Origin: Epithemia pelagica | Taxonomy: Eukaryota > Bacillariophyta > Bacillariophyceae > Surirellales > Surirellaceae | Assembly (NCBI GenBank): GCA_946965045.2 | Contig: OX337235.1 | Coordinates: forward strand, 2,309,508-2,373,507 | Direction of reading: 5' to 3' | Length of the DNA stretch: 64,000 nt | Part shown: positions 9,282-21,616 of the stretch, piece after piece | Layout: the number at the start of each line of letters is the position of its first letter | Numbering within the stretch: position 1 is the stretch's first letter | Position numbers and translations under genes: made by a program | Notes under the pieces: model-generated | Told to the model about the DNA's origin: nothing | What the model saw: the letters and a program-made list of their open reading frames with translations, nothing else | Databases searched by the model: none

Positions 9282-10850
9282 TTAGGTGTGGTTGGCAGAT
9301 TGCAAGATGACAGGTCTCCAAGTATTGAGCCAGGAACGGAGAGCAACAGAAGTCGTATCGATGGAGAAGTGAGTATCAAGGGAATCGTATAAAAGTGATT
9401 GATCACGGGGTAGAACGGTGTGGCGGATCGAATATAAGGCAGCAACTTCGCGTTGGGCCTGTGCATAGGCTGCGGTTTCACGGGAAGGAGATGTAGAGCC
9501 ATGGAGAGCTTCATTCCTGGTTTTCCATAGTTGATACATATGTACCCACATGAGCTTGATGGTACCAGTAACAAATCGTTGTCCAGAAATTGCTGATTCG
9601 GTAGTAGTTGTGGCGTAGGTGTCTTGTAGTGCGGACCATAGGAGTGCAAAACGGCCGAGAATTAGTTGATTTAGGCCAATGTTGAGTTGAGTGCGTTGAA
9701 GGGCGAAGTAAGGAGATGTTGTGGGTAGGGGAGATGGCTGAGTGGAAGAGAACCAGGAGTGGAGATACTCGGTGAGGAGAGTGCAGAGGGACGGGTGAAC
9801 GTGATGATCGTGCCAAAATTCTCGAAGATCGTCAAGTAATGAGCCAAGCCAAGACCTGTTGGGACATCGAAGAAAATGGTCATGGTCTTCGTGTGTAGGT
9901 TGTGGACACGAGGGGCATTCGTCGCTGTAGTAGGTGGCATAACGTGCTTTCAGATGACCCAGGGGAAGCCATTGGTGAAGAAATTTAACCACAAAATGAC
10001 GCCTGGAAAAATTAGAGCGAACTGCAATACCGTGTGACTCCCAATCGATGGAATTGAACATATCAGAACTCCAATTGTGCTTGTTGAGTAGGTAATTGCG
10101 CAAGGTTGGTGCTGAGGCTAACGTACGGAGAATGGATCGGTAATTTGAATTTATCGTGCCATAGGGACCATGAAGAATAGCAGTTGCTCCCCCAATAAGA
10201 GGAGCTATCCGCGAGGAGATTGAAGGTGGATAAACGTACGACGATGCTAAATTGTCGGCTTCAACATTCAATTGGGCTGGTAGGGACAGAGTGGAGGGAG
10301 CGGCATTATTGTCTTGATGGCCTTTCACGTGACGAAAAGACGGGACTTGTGGGAATTGTCTTACTGTAGAAGAAATAGACTGTTGGATGTCCCAGTCTGG
10401 GTTCATTGTTGAGTACGTGAAGTCATAGGACCACTCGAGACGTTTGTTGATAGTTTGAACCAGACTCTTGGAGTCTGTGTACACTGTGACCGAATCTGGT
10501 AAAGATTGGGAGTAAAATTCAAACAAGCGAAATAAGAATCAAAGTATGCTGAGGCAGCCATAACTTTCGGACCGAAAAGATGAAGTCCTATAGCCAGGAG
10601 CAGGACCATTTAGACAAAAGAGACGAAGACCTTGAAGTGTACATCCAACACAGCCGAATGTGCCCCGGAATTGGGCCGCAGAGCCGTCGCTACACAGGAG
10701 AAGTTGCAAATTGGTTTGGAACAGTTCGTGCTGTAAGGTATTGAGTGAGCAAATGATGTCAAACCCGCGAAGAAGCTGTGATTCCCAATCCTCCAATTTC
10801 GAAATATGGCTAGACAAGTCGATTGCAGGCGCTTCTGGGGGTGTAATGGT
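9282..10850 (-). pseudogene. Non-LTR element copy A: RNase H and C-terminal zinc-motif region
   Basis: The RNase H core shows LLCSDGSA, FRSESYG and VYTDSKS (the D, E, D catalytic set), then VKGHQDN and LNVEADNLA. A CPSC...HDHFLRC motif near 9860-9920 resembles the zf-RVT cysteine/histidine cluster found downstream of plant LINE RNase H. One in-frame TGA interrupts the frame at 10541-10539, between the second and third catalytic residues. The reading otherwise stays in one frame to the stop at 9282. Confidence 0.75.
10846..10850. repeat. 5-bp target-site duplication of Copia-1, left copy
   Basis: ATGGT immediately precedes the left LTR and is repeated at 18612-18616 just after the right LTR. 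Five bases is the usual copia duplication length. Confidence 0.85.
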
Positions 10851-11616
10851 TAGTAGAACTCTCACCGAAAATCATCGGTTAGGTTTGGCACCTCATCGGT
10901 TAGTCGAGTCCCGTGGCTTCAAACATCACCTACATCACCTACATCCACACTACATACCTAGCTTCGCGCTAGCTCAACATATATTTCGGTCGCATATACC
11001 AAAAAGTGAGAACAGATTGACGAACGTGCTATCAAGAATCAACTTTGGTCTTGATATCCCATCAACGGACGATCATCCGTTGAACATCCGAGCCTGACCT
11101 ATGCCGTAAGCATGCGCGCCCAAATTCGTCAAGACGCGCGCAAGAGCTATCCGAGCGTGGCGACCATATATCCGACCCAACGGTCTAAGTACACAAGGCA
11201 CGAATCACGATCACGCGAGACCATATCATCGTTCCCACTATTTCAAGATTGCAAACAAGGACGCGCCAACAAAACTACATATACCAACTTTAGCCAAGAA
11301 TCGTTGAGGCTGTATATGATATACAAGCACATATACATGTTATATACCTCACATACATCAACTCCAACCATTCCAGTCCTATCACCGCCAAGAACCTATT
11401 TCACACGATCAACAACAAGAATGGAAACCTCACACACCAAACCTAGTAGTAAGCTCACAATCATTAACATTACCATATCATCACGTCTTCAGTGTCCTGA
11501 CTATCCCTACGATAGAGCCCTTGGGTTTCCTTTGTTCTCTGACCCGTGGAGAACTTTGGTATCAGTTGGTAATCGATTGTGGCTCTTCTAGAGCGTGTAT
11601 TGATGAATCTCTACTA
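10851..11616 (+). repeat. Copia-1 left LTR (766 bp)
   Basis: Begins TAGTAGAACT and ends GAATCTCTACTA. It is identical in length to the right LTR and differs from it by two A/G substitutions. Long ORFs inside it are chance open frames of the LTR. It contains a TGGTATCAG sequence at 11557-11565. Confidence 0.9.
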
Positions 11617-12191
11617 GATTAACAGTCTCACCGCTTATTTCCCTGCAGTTGCAATTGAAACCTTACTTACCCATCAACACCCGTTACAGATTGAGCTACC
11701 ACAACAACAAGAGTTAGAGGACAAAGCTACTCAACCCATCAACAGGGCCAGCCTGGCTAAGGCTAGGGTCACCAACCCTTTCCTATTCCAAGACCTCAAG
11801 CTGCACCAGGACTCCGTACAACTACCTTCCCAATACTCATCCAACGAGTGAACCACTTTTGTTGAGGACTACTACGAGTACGACGAAGAAGCCGCCTTCT
11901 GTTACTGAATCTCCGGTTCAACTCGATCACCGCAACGAGTCTGGAAGTGACCAAGAATAAGTAACTTTAAGTAGTTTTCACACCAAACCGGAGACAAAAC
12001 CAAGTTCCGCACATCCGGGTTACCTTTTGGACATCACAACACACATCCGGGTACTTCATACGTGGCACACACGTGGCACATCCGGGTTCAGAAGGCACAC
12101 CACACATCCGGGTTACAAAACAAGACTAAAGTTTTCGACTAAGACATCACAGGACACATATCAACATATCTTATCACAAAGTCAAGCAATC
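11617..12191 (+). other. Copia-1 untranslated leader
   Basis: 575 bp between the left LTR and the chosen Gag start. A tRNA primer-binding site would be expected right after 11616, but the sequence there (GATTAACAGTCTCACCGC) does not match a tRNA end I can name. The sequence CACATCCGGGT is repeated several times near 12007-12116. Confidence 0.45.
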
Positions 12192-15100
12192 ATGGAACCA
12201 ACTACACCGACCCCACCAGAGTTCAACCCCAATCAAAGTATATCTGATCAAGAAGTCTTTGATCATATTACTCAGGTGTTGTTCAACTTTTCCAAGGAAA
12301 GGGTCGATGTACTCGTGAAATGGATGCACCATCATGCTTTTGATGATATCCTTAGTATCATTGAACATATGGCGATTGACCCTGAGAAGAACATGGATAG
12401 TATGACAAAATACAAGTCAGGAAAACAAATGCACGACCTACATGTCAATACAAGCCAGCAGATCAAGTTGCTTGCCCATTGGTTCCGACAAACAAGTATC
12501 GATATTCAGGGTATACCTTCCAAGGCAACCTGGATGAATCTGACCAAGGCAGAATTTGATCTATGGAGGATAAACACTGACTTTCGCTCTGGAAGCCCTA
12601 TCAATGACCCAGTATCACCTATGAAATCTCCATCCCATTCGACGTCACCAAAATCGTTTAGTACTACTTCTGCTGCATCACAGTCCCAACTGGACCTAAC
12701 CGCATTCAAGAAGGGAACCAAGCGTGACGCTATGGCATATGAAACATTCAAGGATGAACGATACTACGACACGTTCTGGAGGACTTTCAAGACCACAGCA
12801 AAAGCCCAAGGTTTATCTAATGTTCTTGACTTCCGATACAAGCCGCCAACGAATGATACGTATGCAACAGAACTTTTCCAAGAGCAACAAATCTTCCTAT
12901 ACTCCGTCCTTGTGCGCATCATCCAGACTGATCAAGGAAGAGCTTATGTTTGCGAACATGAACATGATGAAGACGCACGAGCAGTGTTACAGAAGCTTCA
13001 CACATTGCATACGAAGTCAGACTTAGCAAAACGAGAGGTCTTACGATTAACCAATTACATCTCCAACCTTCACCTCGATGATACATGGCGTGGATCATCA
13101 CGTCAATTCTTGCTTCATTTCCAAGACAAACTACGTTTACTCGATAACCTTGTTGATCTCTCTGATCGCATACCTGATCACACCAGGATGACGTTTCTTA
13201 TGCAAGCTGTCGAGAAGGTACCTGACCTTCGCAGAGTTAAAATCTTGGACAACGTCGTCAACACGAAGTCTGGAGCAAAGTCTTTATGTTATCGGTCGTA
13301 CTTCTCCATTTTGATGGATGCAGCATATGACCATGATCAAGTCACGCAATCTTCTGCAACTGGTCGTCGTCGTAGTGTCAAGCAACACGAGCAACACGAA
13401 ACACAACATGATATTGAGGGATCCCTTCAGGAAGACGATGCATATCAGATAAACAATACCAATGTCCAAGATGATAACACGGCATCTCCAAAAGCCAGTC
13501 TTCCTCGTGACCTATGGTTTAAACTTCCTGAGGATGCTCGCAAGATGATTGTTGAGTATAACAAGAACGTGCAAGCTTCTACTCCGAGTCCAAGAAAGGT
13601 ACAGCAACACTCCCTTGACATTGATCCTGACCCTGGTCAAGATGTTTTCGATGACCTGGACAACCCCACATATTCGCAGGATGATTCCGATCCAGCCACC
13701 CATCTCATCCATCAAGCAATGACGTCAACCGACCTCAATCACCCAGCTTCTGATTTGTCTAATGTTCTATCCAATGCCGCATCCAAGACGAGTAAGAAAG
13801 TTAGTTTCAAACAGAATGAGCACAAGCAGAAGGTCCACATGACTCAATATATGTTCTCTCGAAAGTCGACTTATACTGGGAATCAACTCATTGATCGTGG
13901 TGCCAATGGTGGTTTAGCCGGAGCTGATATGCGTATCCTTTCCAAGACAGGTCGTAACATCACGATTGTGGGAATCGACAACCATGAACTTACTGGTCTC
14001 CCCATTGTCACTTGTGCTGCCAAGTTTGAAACTAATGATGGACCAATCGTTGGCATCTTCAACGAATATGCATACTATGGAAAAGGACAGTCTATACATG
14101 CACCTTGTCAATTGGAACATTATGGGCTATCTGTGGATGAACGTTCTGTCAAGGTGGATGGAAAGCAACGTATCACTACCCTTGATGGACGTGCTTTACC
14201 TCTATGTATCAAGGATGGACTTGCCTTTATCCACTCATTAGGTATCCCTTCTGATGATGACATGGACCGATTGCCGCAAATCATCTTTACTTCGCCATCT
14301 ACTTGGGACCCCTCTGTTCTTGACCATACTCATTCAGATCCACAGCATGATGCTTCTACTACATGGTATCAGGTTGTGACCGATGGCAGTATGGCACGTT
14401 ATCCATATGACACGTATGGGGAGTACACTGATCATGTTGTCTGCAATCTCAATCTTCTCCTTGACCTTCCTTATCACCACGGACCCGACAACACCACATA
14501 TTTCTCTATCTATGCTGATGCTAATGGTGAAGACCCAACCCTTCAACATGCATCTGTCCATTGTCGTTATGTGGAAGAACATGATTGGAAACAATTTTGT
14601 CCCTTCTTTGGTTGGCAATCCAAGGAAGTTATTGCCGATACTTTCAAGCATACTACACGACATGCTAATGTGATTTTTGACTGTGACACTCTCAAGAAAC
14701 ATTTCAAGGCACGCAACCCTATCCTGAATCTACCACGTCGTCATGAACCCGTTGCTACCGATTCGATCTTTTCTGATACACCTGCTGTTGATCATGGTGG
14801 AAAGGTGGCTCAAATTTTTGTTGGCCGCGATACTCTTGTCACTGATATTTACGGTATCAAGTCTACCAAGCAATTTGTGAACACTCTTCAAGACAATATA
14901 CGCATGCGAGGTGTTATGGAGACACTCATTAGTGATGGGGGTTCATCTCTCATTTCCCATAAGGTTAAGGATATCCTTCGCACCTTGCTCATCGGGGAGT
15001 ATCGCTCTGAACCATACCACCAGCATCAGAACAAAGCCGAGAATCGTTATCAGACCGTTAAACGAATGACGAACGCTATCATGAATGCAACTGGATGCCC

Positions 15101-17663
15101 GGCCAATGTTTGGTTACTTTGCCTTGAATATGTCTGTGACTTATTGAATCATTCTTCTTCACATGCACACTCTGGACGTACTCCTATTGAGGCTCTCACC
15201 GGTCACCCTCCCGACATTTCGCACCTCCTGTTCTTTCCCTTCTGGGATGAAGTCTACTATCGTGTTGACCCCTCCGAACCGTCGTCTGGTCCCTACCCTT
15301 CTTCGACCGATGAGAAACTTGGCCATTGGGTTGGTTGTGCTCACAACGTTGGTGATGCTTTTACATGGAAGATTTTGTCTGCTGACAACCATATCCTCTA
15401 CCGTTCCGCTGTTCGCCGTGTCGCTTCCACTACACCCAACCTTCGTGTGGATCGACCTTCAGGGGAGACGTCTCCGAAAGATGACACTGATAAGCAGGCT
15501 GACACTGTCTTCATTCGCAGTAAAAGTGAAGATCCATCCAAACCAATGCCTACAATTGATTACGAAGACATGATAGGACGCACTTTCCTATGCGACACTG
15601 AAGAAAATGGGGAGCGTCATCGAGCACGCGTTGTCAAACGAGTTGTAGATCTTAATGAAGAATCACTCAAGCAAGAAGAACGCATCAAGTACATCTACCG
15701 CAAGACAAATTCTGACGTTGATGAAATGATCTCTTATAACCAGTTGATGGAGTATATTAAGAGGGACAATCAAACGCAGACCTCGGGAGATAATTTGTTC
15801 CGTTTCAGGGATGTTATTGCACATCAAGGCCCACTGTCTTCAACCGACCCGGATTATAAGGGGAGTAAGTATAACTTGCTTGTGGATTGGGAAACTGGGG
15901 AGACAACCTATGAACCACTCTCCCTTATTGCCAACGACAACCCAATCACCGTTGCCATATATGGAAAGAAGCATGGGCTCCTCAACGAACCAGGATGGAA
16001 ACACCTGAAACGCTACGTCAAGACGAGTAAACGCCTGATACGTGCTGCAAAACAATCAAGGATCAAACAAGTACGTCAATCAGTCAAGTATAAGTTTGGA
16101 TTCCAAGTCCCTCGAGATTACGCCGAGGCTGTCAATCTTGACAAACAAAATGGTACCACAAGGTGGCAAGACGCAACTGAATTGGAACTGTCTCAGATAC
16201 AATCATATGAGACATTCAAGGACCATGGGAAGGCCATCTTCACAAATGGCAAGGTATCAAATGCACCTGAGGGATATCAAAAGATTCGAGTGCATCTCGT
16301 TTTTGATGTGAAACATGATGGTAGGCACAAGGCACGACTTGTTGCAGATGGACACTTGACGAAGGAACCTGTGGAAACGATCTACTCTGGAGTTGTTTCT
16401 ATTTGCAACCTACGAATTGCTTTATTCCTTGGATCTCTGAACGATCTAGAAGTATGGGGAGCAGACATTGGGAATGCGTATCTTGAAGCATTGACTGGGG
16501 AGAAGTTATATATTGTGGCAGGACCCGAGTTCAAGGAGCTAGAAGGTCACATCCTCATCATCTACAAGGCCCTCTATGGTCTCAAATCTTCAGGCGCACG
16601 ATGGCATGATGTCCTTTTTGACGTCCTCACCGATATGGGTTTCTCACCAAGCAAGGCAGATCCTGACATTGGGATGAGAAAAGCGCCTGGGGAGGATTGC
16701 TACGAATACATCGCCGTATATGTGGATGACTTAGCCATCATAGCTACTGACCCTGGAAACATTTGCAAAGTCTTCAAGGAAAAGTACAACTTCAAGCTTA
16801 AGGGAGATGGACCTATTGACTATCACCTGGGATGCCGGTACACCAAGGACCCTGACGGAACCCTAGTCTCTGATCCACGCCGATACATTAGCAAAATGAT
16901 GGACACCTTTGAACGTACCTTCAAAGAGAAACCCAAGAAGGCTAAAACCCCTCTCATTGCTGGTGATCACCCGGAATTGGACGACACCGAACTCCTTGAT
17001 GAAGAAGGTACACAGCACTTCCAGACCTTGATTGGACAGCTTCAGTGGGTGATTACAATTGGTCGCTTTGATGTTTTTACTGCTACGATGACCCTTTCCA
17101 GGTTCCGCGCAGCTCCAAGACAGGGACATTTCAACAGAGCTAAACGCATCTATGGATACCTTTTCAATCTTTCTGATGGTGCAATCAGATTCCGAATCAG
17201 AGAGCCCGATTTCTCAAGCATTCCAAGTCAAGACTTTGATTGGAGTCGTACGGTCTATTCAGATGCCAAGGAATACATCCCTCATGATTGCCCAGAACCA
17301 CTTGGACGATATGTGACGACAACGCACTATGTTGATGCTAACCTTATGCACGACATGATCAAAGGAAAGTCTGTAACAGCCATCCTGCATCTCTTGAATG
17401 GGACACCAATTGATTGGTACAGCAAACGACAGAGCACTGTGGAAACGGCAACATATGGATCAGAATTTGTGGCAGCAAGGACAGCAGTCGACCAAATCAC
17501 TGAATTACGGCATTCACTTCGTTACACCTTGGAGTACCAATCAGGGATTGCAGTTATCTGTTTGGAGACAATCGATCTGTGGTTGTTAACGCAACAATGC
17601 CTCATTCTATCTTGTCCAAGAGACATCATCTCCTTTCATATCACCGGGTACGAGAAGCGATAG
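12192..17663 (+). pseudogene. Copia-1 Gag-Pol polyprotein, frameshifted in RNase H
   Basis: The frame is open from 12027. I chose the ATG at 12192 (MEPTTPTPPEF) because the upstream codons look untranslated. Gag occupies about residues 1-560. The protease motif is LIDRGANGG near residue 568. Integrase has DIYGIKS, LISDGGSSL and QNKAENRYQ, the D,D,E triad (about 884, 914 and 950). RT has VYVDDLAII near 1511. RNase H begins with FQTLIGQLQW. After LRYT, near 17527, the frame shifts. The expected continuation LGVPIRD, LFGDNRSVVVNATMPHS and NPADILSKHW lies in another frame up to 17848. A single missing base explains this. Confidence 0.85.
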
Positions 17664-17848
17664 CAGCGCAATACGTTGCATTCTATTGGAAGGATGGGAA
17701 GACCAACCCTGCCGACATCCTCAGCAAGCATTGGAAGTTTGCAACTATTTGGCCTCTACTCAAGCCCCTATTGTTTTGGAGAGGAGAAGTTCAAGATCTC
17801 TACGAATCCAGCGATGACAAGGCTGAACCAACGAGCTGTGGGGAGTAG
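17529..17848 (+). pseudogene. Copia-1 RNase H C-terminus in shifted frame
   Basis: After the presumed 1-nt loss, this frame reads LFGDNRSVVVNATMPHSI, then KRHHLLSYHRVREAIAAQ and TNPADILSKHW. This is the conserved end of copia RNase H. It terminates at 17848, a few bases inside the right LTR, as is common for copia elements. Confidence 0.75.
17840..17845 (+). promoter_or_regulatory. Polypurine tract of Copia-1
   Basis: GGGGAG abuts the right LTR and is the plausible plus-strand DNA primer site. Confidence 0.55.
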
Positions 17849-18611
17849 TAGAACTCTCACCGAAAATCATCGGTTAGGTTTGGCACCTCATCGGTTAGTC
17901 GAGTCCCGTGGCTTCAAACATCACCTACATCACCTACATCCACACTACATACCTAGCTTCGCGCTAGCTCAACATATATTTCGGTCGCATATACCAAAAA
18001 GTGAGAACAGATTGACGAACGTGCTATCAAGAATCAACTTTGGTCTTGATATCCCATCAACGGACGATCATCCGTTGAACATCCGAGCCTGACCTATGCC
18101 GTAAGCATGCGCGCCCAAATTCGTCAAGACGCGCGCAAGAGCTATCCGAGCGTGGCGACCATATATCCGACCCAACGGTCTAAGTACACAAGGCACGAAT
18201 CACGATCACGCGAGACCATATCATCGTTCCCACTATTTCAAGATTGCAAACAAGGACGCGCCAACAAAACTACATATACCAACTTTAGCCAAGAATCGTT
18301 GAGGCTGTATATGATATACAAGCACATATACATGTTATATACCTCACATACATCAACTCCAACCATTCCAGTCCTGTCACCGCCAAGAACCTATTTCACA
18401 CGATCGACAACAAGAATGGAAACCTCACACACCAAACCTAGTAGTAAGCTCACAATCATTAACATTACCATATCATCACGTCTTCAGTGTCCTGACTATC
18501 CCTACGATAGAGCCCTTGGGTTTCCTTTGTTCTCTGACCCGTGGAGAACTTTGGTATCAGTTGGTAATCGATTGTGGCTCTTCTAGAGCGTGTATTGATG
18601 AATCTCTACTA
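17846..18611 (+). repeat. Copia-1 right LTR (766 bp)
   Basis: Same boundaries as the left LTR. It is preceded by the GTGGGGAG purine tract and followed by the ATGGT duplication. Confidence 0.9.
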
Positions 18612-18616
18612 ATGGT
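18612..18616. repeat. 5-bp target-site duplication of Copia-1, right copy
   Basis: ATGGT, matching 10846-10850. Confidence 0.85.
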
Positions 18617-21472
18617 TGCTGGTGACACTGGGAGAAGAGTACGTCGCCCATTCTGATGCACGCTTTGAGCAGTAAGACAGGTCGAAGGAAGCATGTTGAC
18701 GAGCGATGCGGTGGTGACAAAGTAAGGACGTTGGTATACGAAACGCTCAAACTGAGCATCAATCTGGACATAGAGGGAGTAGTTTGTTGGATCCAGGTAT
18801 TCATTCCACTGGCGGTAAGTATCAAGACCTGTGACCAGCCATGCTCTAAGCGGTCGGTGTAGACGCTTCAAAGATCCCGAAACAGTGAAGCTCAGCAAAA
18901 GTCTTTTCCATATCGTCCACGCTTTGCGGCTCGGATTAGTTTGATAGGGCAATAAGCCTTTTGCTCTAGAGTGCGTGTCCCGAGAACAGTCGATCGCGAA
19001 CAAGGACAGGTATTTTCCATCGACAGTCACAATGTCACTCATGAGAGTGACGCCCAAGTAGAGTCTGCACGCATTGACCAAACATAACTCAGTATCGTTG
19101 AAGTCCAGTGAGATGGCGTGGTCCATAAGGAAACTGTCACCTTGACGCTGCAGGGGAGGAACAAAGGTTGTTGCCAACTCGACGGTACACTTGATAGACG
19201 CCAAAAAGGATCGTACTTGAGGGACCCAGACCATTGGTTCCATATGAGGTAAGCGTATATCCACGTGCTGTAGAATAGGCTTGCTAATCCCTGCCAAGAA
19301 CTGTCCCCACGACACTGCAATCAAAGCTAGTTCTGAAGCGACTCCTTGGGATCTCACACATGCAAGGAAAAGATAGATTTGACTGATGCTCTTTTCGACT
19401 GATAGGTCTCGTAATGCAAGGCCGCCATATTCAGTAGGACCATATACAACTGCATTGGGAGTATTGCGATTAAACCCGTATCTTGGTAAGAAGACTTGTT
19501 TGAAAGGACGTTGTAAGGATTGACAGTTCGAATCAGACAAGGTCGAAGACGGGAAGGGGTACGTCATACTTGATAAATAGATTGAATGGTAATACGCCCA
19601 AGAATCAGTGGGGGTGAATGGACTGTTGGCCATTGTCCGAATATGAGCTTTGTTTTTCTTATCTAGCGCTACGTAGAGTTCGGAATCCGTGCATTTGGGT
19701 GACTTTTGAACACCAAGAGTTTTGTGGCATGCGTAGGAGGAGAGTTGTCTAAGTTTCTGAGGTTGGTCCGTTCCGTGCAGGTGAATCGTAACATCAGGTC
19801 CGCTCTGGCCATGTTGTAAATTGGGTAGACCATCAATACTGAACGTATAATGCATAAAATGATATGTGCATTTCTCAAGGTTGAGGGCACCTCCAGAGAG
19901 ACTAAGCGTATCGTTCCAATGTTGAGCATCATGTGTAGCCTTGGAAATATAGGTATCCAATGGAGCTTGAGTAGGTAGAGCAAAATCATTTGTGCTTCCA
20001 CTCGTATCGTCGACAAACCCTATCATGTAGAGTTGAGTCTTGAATTTTCTGCAAGGAGATTCGAATGTCGCCCCGTACGCCTTTTCCTCGTAGACATCAA
20101 AAAGCACACAGCTGATCACACACCAGATGGCTGGTGAGTTTCCTGCTCCTTGGCCCGAGCCGTAGATTGGAAAAATCTGACAATGCTTGTAAAACCTTTC
20201 GGAAACGCCCAATTTTGTTTTCAGGTAATATTTTGCTTCGGCCAAATTCCGAGCGTTGATGAAGGTGATAGAACGGTGTTGTCCAAATGCTCGAGATGCG
20301 AGGCTCCCGAAGTTCATCACTATACGGTCGTAACATGCCGTTGCATCGTAGTCCATATGGACTAAAGGTCGTTTGCTTGCCATTGAAATCTCATATTGCA
20401 TTTCTTCAATGAATGTAGGGATCACAGCATCTTTGCCGGGTACTCCACCAAACTGTGACGGATTTAGGACTTGCTGATTGGAGCAGTTCGAAATCATCTT
20501 TCTCCACTTGGTAGCCAAGACTAGATTGTAGTCTTGCTCGTATAGATGTATGACTCTCCACCGGTGTATTTTCAAGTTCCCCGGTTCTTGTAGAATCATA
20601 ACATTTACGATGTGTTTCCAACGTTCGTAGCAATAACCATTTTCCAAGGCAACATTTAACAGTCCCACTTGCCAGTCAATCAAATTAGCTCTCTTTTCCT
20701 CTAGAGCTTCGAATTTGGTTGATTGTGGTTCTAGATCAGTCGGAGCTAACAGGACTTTACTGTGCCTGAGATGAAAGCCGGAGGGGGACATGGTAGTGGA
20801 TTCAGGCCATACCTTAATCTTACCGATCCATTCCTCTTTTGTAAGACCTCCTGGCACGCTGTCAAGATTGACGCGTGATTTCATATGATTTATCATCGAT
20901 TGCGAAAGCTCGTCGATTTCTGGTGGTGCCCATGAGCCCTCTAAGATCAGTTCCGAAGTGTGACTGGATGCTCCCCAATCTACCCACTCAGAGAAAGGTG
21001 GAATTGTTGGGTAAGTGTTCTGCGCCTGTCCAAAATGTCGTTGATTGCGTTGAAGAAGCTTTGTCTCGATCTCTGAAGGAGTATCGATAGTTATCCATTC
21101 AGTACACGCGGCGTAGTCTTGGTCGTTGTCTTCAGCTGGTACATCAAGGCGAGTGATACCATTTTTCGTGGTTCCGCGGCATTTTCTGAGTTTGTCGTAC
21201 ATTGCCTTGGTCCGTTCCGCTGCCATCCTGTGTTTGATTGCTTTGGAAGTTTTAGTATCGCCTGATTTCTTTGCCTCTTCAAGAGCTAGTTTTAGTTCAT
21301 TTTGTCTCCGAAAGACGGCTGTTTTGGTGATTTCAGTTATGCGTCGTTGGACAGCTCGTAATTGGGTTTGACAATCTTGAAGAGTATCAGGAATCAGAAA
21401 GGAGTGGCCATGGCGTGTTGTATGCATAAGTCCTGCGTCGAAATTGCGGTTCAACCTAATAGAAGAGATCAC
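18612..21472 (-). pseudogene. Non-LTR element copy A: reverse transcriptase region
   Basis: About 953 codons of the element's ORF are open without a stop before the copia junction. RT motifs in order are HMDYDATACYDRI (first catalytic Asp), GSGQGAGNSPA (motif B) and GFVDDTSGS (catalytic Asp pair). Upstream is a Lys/Arg-rich helical region (residues about 20-100) and KEEWIGKIKVWPESTTMSPS, a typical pre-RT linker. The frame continues correctly into 10845 once the copia element and one target duplication are removed. It is listed as broken because the insertion separates RT from RNase H. Confidence 0.8.
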
Positions 21473-21616
21473 TTTTAAGAGAGTGTTCTTTTGGACTCGG
21501 AGGTCAGCAAGTTCGCGCGAAAAGGGGATTGATCTTGGTTTCTTGGTGCAACGTTTATCAGATCGTTATCCATAAAACATAGAGCCGAGATCAAAAGCGA
21601 CCCAGAAGCGATAAGA

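Larger units (their letters stand above)
10851..18611 (+). mobile_element. Copia-1: LTR retrotransposon (Ty1/copia), 7761 bp
   Basis: Two 766-bp LTRs flank one long Gag-Pol frame with protease, integrase, reverse transcriptase and RNase H in copia order (PR-IN-RT-RH). The element is flanked by ATGGT duplications and is inserted antisense inside the non-LTR element. The LTR ends are TAGTAG...CTACTA, perfect 6-bp inverted repeats that differ from the usual TG...CA. The LTRs differ at only two positions (11381/18376 and 11411/18406), so insertion is recent. A purine tract GGGGAG (17840-17845) sits directly before the right LTR. Confidence 0.9.
9162..21480 (-). mobile_element. Non-LTR retrotransposon copy A (RT + RNase H), 5'-truncated, split by Copia-1
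   Basis: The element reads right to left. Its 5' part is 21480-18612 and its 3' part is 10850-9162, with a 7.76-kb copia element between. The 3' end carries a conserved 3' UTR and a T-run, shared with copy B at 60.3-60.43 kb. No endonuclease domain is present in what remains, as expected for 5' truncation; the left limit near 21480 is approximate. The block sits between the divergent start codons of YidD (9151) and the mitochondrial carrier (21617). Confidence 0.8.

Noticed and set aside
10660-11591. ORFs of 145 and 159 aa with near-identical copies at 17676-18586
   Set aside because: They lie inside the two LTRs of Copia-1. The duplication is LTR identity, and the composition does not look like protein.
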